Shown in pieces: positions 1-6,781 of a stretch of 25,787 bases of DNA. The stretch lies in the NCBI GenBank assembly GCA_002433595.1, contig DJIL01000008.1, positions 1 to 25,787 on the forward strand, given 5' to 3'. Numbering within the stretch: the stretch's first letter is position 1; the number at the start of each line of letters is the position of its first letter. Position numbers and translations under genes: made by a program. Origin of the DNA: a bacterium UBP8_UBA6595 (GTDB taxonomy: Bacteria; Margulisbacteria; Marinamargulisbacteria; UBA6595). The notes below the pieces were generated by a model. The model was given only the letters and a program-made list of their open reading frames with translations. It ran no database searches and was not told the DNA's origin.

Positions 1-265
1 CCCCCGACAAAGCCACATAGCTGACATTATTCATGATTTGTGTGCTGAAAAATGATGCAGACCAGTGCTCAACCCCATATAAGCTGCCTGGGTTTTCAAA
101 AATAGAACTTGCAGTTGTATTAAATCCATTGATATTGGCATAGCCAATATGGCGTGCACTAGTGCCTACTTGAGTGACGTCAATAGCTGTGACAGCTAAA
201 AGACTAGAAGGGCTAATACATAACAGAAAAAACAACACTCGTATGCGTTGTTGAAAATATAGCAT
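1..265 (-). CDS. PorV/UPF0164-like outer-membrane protein, N-terminal part (cut by window edge)
   Basis: Reading the minus strand from the ATG at 265 gives 88 open codons running off the left edge. Residues 1-24 form a signal peptide: a basic start (MLYFQQRIR), a hydrophobic core and an LLA|VTA cleavage site. The mature N-terminus (VGTSARHIGYANINGF, then SIFENPGSL) matches the pattern of PorV/PorQ and UPF0164 outer-membrane proteins, which usually begin with a G-x-x-AR-x-x-G-x-A motif followed by a 'WNPAGL'-like segment. These are beta-barrels with outer-membrane or secretion-partner roles. The start lies 6 nt after the stop of the secreted protein gene, so the two are probably co-transcribed. 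The family call rests on about 90 residues and the missing C-terminus could change it. The existence of the gene is well supported; its function is not known. Confidence 0.62.
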   Translation of the reverse strand, partial: MLYFQQRIRVLFFLLCISPSSLLAVTAIDVTQVGTSARHIGYANINGFNTTASSIFENPGSLYGVEHWSASFFSTQIMNNVSYVALSG

Positions 266-271
266 TATGAC

Positions 272-1201
272 TTATCGCAAGGATACAAACATCAACACCA
301 AACCGGTCTCCCCACGACTAAGACTTGTCATTGCTTTGCCAATAATCCCGCCCTTGTCTAGATCCTCTGATTTCATTGCATATCCTGGCGTGTTGGAAGA
401 TGCTAACCAATCGCCTGGCTGTATTGATTTCTGTTTTGCATCACAGTATACCCATACAATGCCAGACAAAGCCACGGGGTAATCCCCTGCCCCAATAATG
501 GTGCCAGCTTGAAGATTATTCCCCCCACTGACAACTCCCACAACTGTTTTTTCATACGCCTTCGTTGATTGCTTGAGCGTACCAGGAATCGACGCGTTTT
601 CATCAATAACAACAACCATGCCTGGCTGAATCTTTGATCTATTTGAAAAGTAAAAGCGCTCGGCATAGTCACTCCCATTGTTCAATATTGTTATTCCACC
701 AATATTTGTTGTTGCTGCATCAATATCTAAAATGCCATTGGGCGTTACTAGTATGCTTAAGTAACCTTTCAGGCCATGGATAGCATTAATAACCAGGGGC
801 ATTTCTACTTGACTCGCGACAAAGGCATATGGAACTGAATATACAGGGATTAATTGTGTTACATCGGGCTTGTTGTTCACTCGCTCACTGAGAACAACCT
901 GAAATTTACTACCTGAATCCGTTAAATCATCCGGCATTAACTCACTAATTATTTTGTTGACAAAACGACCCTGTAATTGAGTATTTGGGGCTTCCATTAG
1001 ACTTTTAACAAAATCACCCTCTGAATTAACAAGGTTAATTGTTAGGTTCACTGTTTCATTTTCAGACACCATTGTTTCTGGAAAGTAAAAATTAATATTC
1101 ATACTCGGTGAAACTGAGGCATATGTCCCAGTTGAGAGAAAAAAAGAAAGAGTCAGTAAAAACAAGTTGAAAGCGATGTATACAAAAACATTTTTTATCA
1201 T
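272..1201 (-). CDS. Secreted protein with C-terminal 'SVPYA...IGKA' type beta domain
   Basis: This 309-residue protein has a clear signal peptide (about residues 1-29, ending TYA|SVS) and should be exported. Residues 30-135 look like an N-terminal beta sandwich, ending in IPVYSVPYAFVASQVE, a motif common in bacterial tail-fibre-like and surface proteins. The last 110 residues contain DYAERFYFSN, QPGMVVVIDE, STKAYEKTVVGVVSG, GDYPVALSGIVWVY, QPGDWLASSNTPGYAM and GIIGKAMTSL. This series of motifs is found at the C-terminus of many repeat-rich surface proteins and resembles the fold of intramolecular-chaperone/autoproteolytic tails (peptidase G2-like). I see no obvious catalytic dyad, so cleavage activity is not claimed. 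An AAAGGAAA ribosome site lies about 12 nt before the ATG. The next gene downstream encodes a PorV-like outer-membrane protein, consistent with a surface or secretion role. Confidence 0.7.
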   Translation of the reverse strand: MIKNVFVYIAFNLFLLTLSFFLSTGTYASVSPSMNINFYFPETMVSENETVNLTINLVNSEGDFVKSLMEAPNTQLQGRFVNKIISELMPDDLTDSGSKFQVVLSERVNNKPDVTQLIPVYSVPYAFVASQVEMPLVINAIHGLKGYLSILVTPNGILDIDAATTNIGGITILNNGSDYAERFYFSNRSKIQPGMVVVIDENASIPGTLKQSTKAYEKTVVGVVSGGNNLQAGTIIGAGDYPVALSGIVWVYCDAKQKSIQPGDWLASSNTPGYAMKSEDLDKGGIIGKAMTSLSRGETGLVLMFVSLR

Positions 1202-1424
1202 TATTTTGGGGTTTCCTTTCTATGAATTTTGTAATATTTTATGTTGGAAAATAAATTTATAATTGTCTATCTAACTGTAGAGAGCAACGTATTAAGAAAC
1301 AATACCACAAACCATGGGTGTTATTCTAGATTTAATATTTAAGACCTTATTCATTATTAACCAAAGCCCATGACGTGTAGATATAGCCGAGCAACCGTTT
1401 AATCTGCTACTATAGATTGTAAAT

Positions 1425-1503
1425 GGCGACGTAGCTCAGTTTTGGTTAGAGCACACGGTTCATACCCGTGCGGTCACTGGTTCGAGTCCAGTCGTCGCTA
1501 CCA
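1425..1503 (+). tRNA. tRNA-Met (CAT anticodon, elongator type)
   Basis: The cloverleaf folds fully. The acceptor arm is GGCGACG with CGTCGCT, the D stem GCTC/GAGC with an 11-nt loop, the anticodon stem CACGG/CCGTG with loop TTCATAC (anticodon CAT), a 5-nt variable loop, and the T stem ACTGG/CCAGT with loop TTCGAGT. Discriminator A and an encoded CCA end it at 1503. Lack of the GGG/CCC anticodon-stem triplet, a C11-G24 pair and a paired position 1-72 argue against an initiator. The sequence is close to elongator tRNA-Met of other bacteria. A lysidine-modified tRNA-Ile2 also has CAT and is less likely but not excluded. The first acceptor pair is G-U rather than G-C. Confidence 0.93.
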
Positions 1504-1564
1504 CCCCCCTCATGTATTTCAGTTTTTGGACTTTTCATTGATACTATCCATATTGAGTAAGGAG

Positions 1565-3340
1565 TTGCTTATTTCTCGAAAAATCCCCAATTTTATACGC
1601 ACGTTGCCCGACTTGCTATTGCATAATGTACTGACGAATCCCAATAAACCCTTGTTTTTCACGCCGGATTCTTCTGGAGATTACTGTGGCAGTTGCGCAC
1701 TAGATATTCAGCGACACGTCATGCAAATTAGTCATGCCTTGGGCGCTATGGGGGTTAAACCCGGATCTGCCGTTGGTATTTTTGCGCGAAACCAAACACG
1801 CTGGATCATTGCCGATTTGGCAATTATGAGTATCGGCGCTATTAGCGTTCCCATTTACCCAACATCAACACCTGAGGAAATTGCCCATATTACTCAAGAT
1901 GCTAACTTATCTATTATATTTGTTGATACTATTACACTAAAAGATTACGTGCCAGAACCCGTACACCAAATTATTTTAAATTCTGACCAATCCTATGCCG
2001 CCCGTGAAACCCTATCGTCGTGGTCTCAAATTTTGGAGCGCGGTCAATCCGCCAATACCAACAGCGGCGCCTTATCCAAACAATTGGCTAACTTGGATCC
2101 CCACCAAACCGCAACCATTGTTTATACATCTGGAACAACCGGGCAATCAAAAGGCGTTGCCCTAACCCATGCCAATATTTTGAGTAACGTCCGGGATGTT
2201 TTGAGCATTATTCCGTTAAATGAAAACGAAATCGCACTCAGTTTTTTACCACTATCGCATATTTTTGAACGCACCGTTGGTTACTACACGCTACTCGCTG
2301 TTGGTGGCCGGATATACTACATTCAAGATATCGACACCTTATCCGATTCTATTTTGACTATCAACCCAACCATTATGCTAAGTGTGCCCCGGCTCTATGA
2401 AAAAATATACCACCGCATTTATGCATCCGCATCCCGAATGCAGCGGTTGGCTCTCACCAATGCACTCAAAGTTAGCCAGCGTTACCAGTCTAAAAAAAGA
2501 CCCCGTTGGGGACCTACAGCGCTGGCTTACTCACTGGCAGACTCCCTGGTACTCAAAAAGCTGCGGGATCGATTTGGAAAGCGCCTGCGCTTTTTTGTAT
2601 CCGGCGGTGCCGGCTTGAATCCAGCGATTGCTCAGTTTTTCTACAACTGCGGACTGCTTATTGTTGAAGGGTATGGCCTCACTGAAGCGGGGCCCATTAT
2701 TGCCTGCAACCGGCTCGATTCGTTTAAATTTGGCACTGTTGGGCAAAGCTTGCCCAGTGTTACCGTTACCGTTCAAGAAGGTGAATTGTTGGCCAAAGGA
2801 CCCAACATTATGACTGGGTATCACAATAAACCGACAGAAACGGCTGCTGTTTTATCTCCAGATGGCTGGCTATCTACCGGTGATTTAGTAACCATTGATA
2901 CCGATGGATTTATATCAGTTATTGATCGAAAAAAAGATTTAATCATTCTCTCAACTGGAAAAAACGTACCCCCTATACCCGTGGAATCCAAACTAAAAGA
3001 AAGCGCATGGATTCAAGAAGCTGTGCTTATTGGGGACAACCGAAATTACATCACTGCGGTTATATTTCCGGACTCCGCTACATTAGCGGGTCATTCCGAT
3101 TTGTATAATTGTTTAAAAAGCGCCGAGCCAGACGACTATTCAAAGCTTCATCAATTTTATGCGCCAATTATTCGCAAACAGTGTCAGTCATTCACCGCGT
3201 TTAAGCAGCCCAAGCAATTTATATTAGCCACCGAGCCGGCTGAACAATTTAGTACCCCTACATTAAAAATAAAACGCCGTCTCATTCGTGATTTCTACCG
3301 CAGCCGATTGGATGATTTATATCCAACGCCGATTGGATGA
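1565..3340 (+). CDS. Long-chain acyl-CoA synthetase (AMP-forming)
   Basis: The enzyme activates fatty acids to acyl-CoA with ATP and so feeds the beta-oxidation genes that follow. Numbered from the start given, it shows the P-loop motif YTSGTTGQSKG near residue 190, FLPLSHIFERT and PRLYEKIYHRI (typical of the large FAA1-like LACS group), GYGLTEAG near 370, STGDL near 436, DRKKDLI, and a C-terminal TPTLKIKRR with the catalytic lysine region near 565. About 591 residues is normal for the family. The start is uncertain: there is no in-frame ATG between the tRNA and the conserved region. An AAGGAG at 1559-1564 touches the TTG at 1565 and lies 6 nt before an ATT at 1571; TTG at 1604 is another option. 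The open frame runs back into the tRNA, which cannot be coding here. The last residues are altered by a 25-bp duplication. Confidence 0.88.
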   Translation: MLISRKIPNFIRTLPDLLLHNVLTNPNKPLFFTPDSSGDYCGSCALDIQRHVMQISHALGAMGVKPGSAVGIFARNQTRWIIADLAIMSIGAISVPIYPTSTPEEIAHITQDANLSIIFVDTITLKDYVPEPVHQIILNSDQSYAARETLSSWSQILERGQSANTNSGALSKQLANLDPHQTATIVYTSGTTGQSKGVALTHANILSNVRDVLSIIPLNENEIALSFLPLSHIFERTVGYYTLLAVGGRIYYIQDIDTLSDSILTINPTIMLSVPRLYEKIYHRIYASASRMQRLALTNALKVSQRYQSKKRPRWGPTALAYSLADSLVLKKLRDRFGKRLRFFVSGGAGLNPAIAQFFYNCGLLIVEGYGLTEAGPIIACNRLDSFKFGTVGQSLPSVTVTVQEGELLAKGPNIMTGYHNKPTETAAVLSPDGWLSTGDLVTIDTDGFISVIDRKKDLIILSTGKNVPPIPVESKLKESAWIQEAVLIGDNRNYITAVIFPDSATLAGHSDLYNCLKSAEPDDYSKLHQFYAPIIRKQCQSFTAFKQPKQFILATEPAEQFSTPTLKIKRRLIRDFYRSRLDDLYPTPIG

Positions 3341-3353
3341 TTTATATCCAACG
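3304..3353 (+). repeat. 25-bp perfect tandem duplication at the acyl-CoA synthetase 3' end
   Basis: A 25-base unit beginning CCGATTGGATGATTTATATC occurs twice back to back with no mismatches (3304-3328 and 3329-3353). Because 25 is not a multiple of three, the second copy is read in another frame and supplies the stop TGA at 3338-3340. Removing one copy restores a frame ending ...LYPTPVES then TAG, so the duplication replaced the last three residues (VES) with IG and an early stop. This looks like a recent slippage event. Confidence 0.9.
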
Positions 3354-3357
3354 CCTG

Positions 3358-3385
3358 TTGAATCTTAGATTAAATACTGTATAAT
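3358..3385 (+). promoter_or_regulatory. Sigma-70-type promoter upstream of fadI-fadJ-acyl-CoA dehydrogenase
   Basis: A -35-like TTGAAT (3358-3363) and a perfect -10 TATAAT (3380-3385) are separated by 16 nt. Transcription would begin near 3392, leaving a leader of about 40 nt before the ATG at 3433. That leader has no clear Shine-Dalgarno sequence but carries an alternating TA run at 3416-3424. The promoter sits just after the 25-bp duplication, so the three downstream fad genes could be transcribed apart from the synthetase gene. Confidence 0.55.
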
Positions 3386-3432
3386 GCTATTAATCCCTAT
3401 GAATATAAAGCGCACTATATATATGACGCGCA

Positions 3433-4695
3433 ATGCCTAAAAAAGATAGGCTAGCCATTATTAATGGTTTGCGTACTGGCTTCGGAAAAGCCGGCGGCCA
3501 ATTCAAATCCGTTCAAGCGGATGATCTTGGTGCAAACCTATTGCGCGAAGTACTGGCCCAAAGCCCTGTTGACGCCGAGACAGTCACCGATGTGTTTTTA
3601 GGCAATGTTGCCCAACCCGGTCATGCCGCCAATATTGCGCGTGTAATTGCGTTAAAAGCCGGGCTAGATCAACGTATCCCCGCAGCGACTGTCCACCGAA
3701 ATTGCGCCTCCGGCATGGAATCCGTTAGCACGGCCTATCAAGCAATTGCGGCTAAGCAATCTGAAATTTGTGTTGTGGGTGGTGTTGAATCCATGTCCAA
3801 TATTCCCCTACTATTTAATGCATCTATGACCCGCTTTTTTGAAACTTTATCTCGACTCAAATCTACCCAGGACAAACTGCGTCATTGTTTGTCTTTTCGT
3901 CCACGATTCATGACACCTATTATTGGTGTTGCCCAAGGGCTAACCGATCCCGTATCCAATTTAATTATGGGTCTCACTGCAGAGAATTTGGCCCAAGAGT
4001 TTACCATCACCCGTGCAGAGCAAGATGCCTATGCGTTATCCAGCCATCAAAAAGCAGCCAAGGCTGAGTCTAAGCATCGGTTTGATTGTGAGCGCCATGC
4101 ACTCCCGGATCCAAGCTATACGACTATAATTCATCGTGATGAATGTATCCGAGATGACCAGTCTCTCGTCGCTCTCGGAAAATTACGCCCATACTTTGAT
4201 CGAAAGTTAGGTACGGTAACCGTAGGGAATGCCTGCCCCATCAACGACGGCGCTGTGGCCATGATTGTCATGGCCGAGTCCAAAGCTAAAGCTATGGGTC
4301 TATCGCCTATTGGTTATATTAACGATTATGCTTACGCAGGCCTAGAGCCTGAACGTATGGGGCTAGGCCCTGTATATGCTACCCAAGCTTTATTTAAAAA
4401 AACAGGATTTACGTTAAACGACTTTGATATTATCGAAATCAATGAAGCCTTTGCGGCTCAGGTAATCGCATGTGAACGCGCATTTGAGCGCTATGGCATG
4501 GGTAAAATAGCACCCGAAAAATTAAATGTTAACGGAGGCGCTATTGCATTGGGGCATCCGGTTGGGGCTACCGGAGCCCGCCTTATACTAACCGCCTTAC
4601 ATGAACTTAGAATTCAAAAAAAACAACGGGCTTTAGCGACATTGTGCATTGGTGGTGGTCAAGGCGGCGCCTTTATTGTAGAGGCGGCTACATGA
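3433..4695 (+). CDS. fadI: Acetyl-CoA C-acyltransferase (3-ketoacyl-CoA thiolase), FadI-like
   Basis: This thiolase performs the last step of beta-oxidation, cleaving 3-ketoacyl-CoA with CoA to acetyl-CoA and a shortened acyl-CoA. The nucleophile is Cys91 in HRNCASGMES. The C-terminal signatures EINEAFAAQ, NGGAIALGHPVGATGAR (His375) and LCIGGGQGGA (Cys405) complete the active site. At 420 residues it is longer than FadA-type thiolases (about 390). The extra segment around residues 135-180, with TPIIGVAQGLTDPVSNLIMG, fits the FadI / mitochondrial trifunctional-beta type that pairs with a FadJ-like alpha subunit. The stop overlaps the start of the fadJ-like gene (ATGA), matching a two-subunit complex. 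The ATG at 3433 is the first good start and has no obvious Shine-Dalgarno sequence. Confidence 0.9.
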   Translation: MPKKDRLAIINGLRTGFGKAGGQFKSVQADDLGANLLREVLAQSPVDAETVTDVFLGNVAQPGHAANIARVIALKAGLDQRIPAATVHRNCASGMESVSTAYQAIAAKQSEICVVGGVESMSNIPLLFNASMTRFFETLSRLKSTQDKLRHCLSFRPRFMTPIIGVAQGLTDPVSNLIMGLTAENLAQEFTITRAEQDAYALSSHQKAAKAESKHRFDCERHALPDPSYTTIIHRDECIRDDQSLVALGKLRPYFDRKLGTVTVGNACPINDGAVAMIVMAESKAKAMGLSPIGYINDYAYAGLEPERMGLGPVYATQALFKKTGFTLNDFDIIEINEAFAAQVIACERAFERYGMGKIAPEKLNVNGGAIALGHPVGATGARLILTALHELRIQKKQRALATLCIGGGQGGAFIVEAAT

Positions 4696-6770
4696 GTTGG
4701 CGTCTTGATGCAACCAACGGCCATTACTCCCTTACGTACACGTGCGATGCTCTGTCTATGCCCATTTTAACAACGACTGCTTTGCAAGCGCTTGATACCG
4801 CGCTCATAGAATTAAGCAGCAATCCCGACTGTTTAAGCTTGCAAATTTGCAGCGAAAAACCTCACGTATTTATTGCCGGCGCAGACATTCAAGAAATCGC
4901 TAGTATTCACGACGCTCAGGATGGTGAAAAGAAAGCAACCATGGGTCAACGTATATTTAATCGATTGGAAGACCTTCCGTTTCCAACCGTGGCGGTCATT
5001 GACGGCGCCTGCTTAGGTGGTGGCTTGGAATTAGCCCTAGCTTGCACCTACCGCATCGCATCGGATCATGCAAAAACACAACTGGGTCTACCTGAAACCA
5101 CACTGGGTATTATTCCGGGCTTTGGAGGTACCTATCGATTACCTAAAACCATCGGGTTACCCGCCAGTCTTGATATGATTTTAAGCGGCCGATCCGTATC
5201 CGCTAACCGGGCCCTTAAGTTAGGCCTCGTGGACCAGTTAGAAAAACCGGCATTTTTACATGCCACTAGCGCTCAATTCGTACAAAATATACCCAAAATT
5301 ACTAGACGAAAGCATACTGCTGGATTTCCTGGAAAATCTCGATTTATGACTCAAATAGCCAAAAAATCCGTACTAAAAAAAACCAATGGGCATTACCCCG
5401 CCCCATTAATGGCTTTAAAAACAATTCAAAAAACAGCATTTAAGCCAAGAGCCTACGCCCTAAAATGTGAAGCGCATGCGTTTGGCGTCCTTGTTCATAC
5501 CAATGCCTGCAAAACACTCATTGACCTTTACTTTTCTAACGAAACTCTTAAGCGGTGCGGTGGCGACACACGACTTGAACACACAGCATCCAAACTCCCG
5601 AAATGCGTTGGTGTATTGGGTGCAGGGTTCATGGGCGGCGGTATCGCATTTGCCTGCGCTAAATCAGGAATTTCCACACGATTTCAAGATTTAAACTGGG
5701 AAGCCATTTTAAGCGGCTATAAAACTGTGGACACGTACTGTCAACAAGCCATTAATCGAAAAAAAATGACACGTCATGAACACCAGACATTGTTACATCG
5801 TTTATCTGGCAACATTAGCCCTACTAGCTTATCCAAACAATCGTTTGTTATTGAAGCCATCGTTGAAGACCTTGCGATTAAACAAACTGTTTTCCAGGCC
5901 ATTGAGCCCCATATTGACCCAGCGGCTATTTTGGCCAGCAACACATCAGGGCTATCGATTGATCACATGGCAAATGGGCTAAAACACCCCGAGCGATTCA
6001 TTGGTATGCATTTTTTTAGCCCTGTTAATCGCATGCCCTTGGTTGAAGTTATCCCCGGATCCGCCACCAATATTGAAACGCTTCAAGCTACATTTTCTTT
6101 AGCCAAGCAACTTAAGAAAATCCCCATTGTTGTTAAAAACAGCCCGGGTTTTTTAATTAATCGAATTTTAATACCTTATATTAATGAAGCGGCTCATATG
6201 GTGTGTGAGGGGTACTCAATTGCAGCTATTGACCGCATTGCTACTCAATTTGGAATGCCCGTAGGACCGTTAACTTTGGTTGACGAAGTTGGTATCGATA
6301 TTGGCATGAAAGTAGCCAATCAACTGGGCGATCATTTTGGTGAGCGCTTACGCATTTCTAGTTTATTTGAAGTCTTCGAACAAAACCCTAGCTGGCTAGG
6401 TAAAAAAACGGGCTACGGATTTTACGACTACACGAGCAAAAAAACTGTCAACAAAAAACTAACGAACACCGTCGTGCCTAAAGCGTACGCAAGCACTGCG
6501 ATTGAAGACCGATTGATGCTCACTTTATTAAACGAAGCCGCACGATGCTTAGAGGAGGCTGTTGTGTCTGACCCTAAATTATTAGATATGGGCTTAATTA
6601 TGGGCATCGGATTCCCGCCATTTCGTGGTGGCATATTGCGATACGCGGATGCAATAGGCATTGACACTGTAGTCAATAAATTAAAAGCCCTAGCCGATAC
6701 CATTCACCCCCGATTTTCACCCAGTGATCTATTGGTGACTATGGCCGCAAACAATCAACGATTTTATTAA
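4692..6770 (+). CDS. fadJ: Multifunctional enoyl-CoA hydratase / 3-hydroxyacyl-CoA dehydrogenase, FadJ type
   Basis: It catalyses hydration of enoyl-CoA and NAD-dependent oxidation of 3-hydroxyacyl-CoA. The N-terminal crotonase domain (about 1-190) has the oxyanion motif IAGADIQEI and the two catalytic glutamates, Glu113 (GGGLELALAC) and Glu135 (LPETTLGIIPGFGGT). Their 22-residue spacing matches FadJ rather than the 20 of FadB. The dehydrogenase part begins at GVLGAGFMGGGIA near 307 and carries SNTSGLSI, the catalytic His440 in GMHFFSPVNRMPLVEV, and KNSPGFLINRIL. The C-terminal helical repeats end with GIGFPPFRGGILRYAD. At 692 residues it is slightly shorter than E. coli FadJ. The open frame extends 16 codons upstream, but the ATG at 4692 overlapping the thiolase stop is the natural start. 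Confidence 0.92.
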   Translation: MSWRLDATNGHYSLTYTCDALSMPILTTTALQALDTALIELSSNPDCLSLQICSEKPHVFIAGADIQEIASIHDAQDGEKKATMGQRIFNRLEDLPFPTVAVIDGACLGGGLELALACTYRIASDHAKTQLGLPETTLGIIPGFGGTYRLPKTIGLPASLDMILSGRSVSANRALKLGLVDQLEKPAFLHATSAQFVQNIPKITRRKHTAGFPGKSRFMTQIAKKSVLKKTNGHYPAPLMALKTIQKTAFKPRAYALKCEAHAFGVLVHTNACKTLIDLYFSNETLKRCGGDTRLEHTASKLPKCVGVLGAGFMGGGIAFACAKSGISTRFQDLNWEAILSGYKTVDTYCQQAINRKKMTRHEHQTLLHRLSGNISPTSLSKQSFVIEAIVEDLAIKQTVFQAIEPHIDPAAILASNTSGLSIDHMANGLKHPERFIGMHFFSPVNRMPLVEVIPGSATNIETLQATFSLAKQLKKIPIVVKNSPGFLINRILIPYINEAAHMVCEGYSIAAIDRIATQFGMPVGPLTLVDEVGIDIGMKVANQLGDHFGERLRISSLFEVFEQNPSWLGKKTGYGFYDYTSKKTVNKKLTNTVVPKAYASTAIEDRLMLTLLNEAARCLEEAVVSDPKLLDMGLIMGIGFPPFRGGILRYADAIGIDTVVNKLKALADTIHPRFSPSDLLVTMAANNQRFY

Positions 6771-6781
6771 GGAGATAGATA

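Noticed and set aside
1313..1372. Short inverted repeat CATGGG ... CCCATG upstream of the tRNA
   Set aside because: Six bases separated by about 50 nt in AT-rich DNA can occur by chance and match no known site.
1442..1564. Upstream extension of the acyl-CoA synthetase frame back into the tRNA
   Set aside because: The frame begins inside a clear tRNA-Met and the extra residues have no family match. The gene must start after the tRNA.
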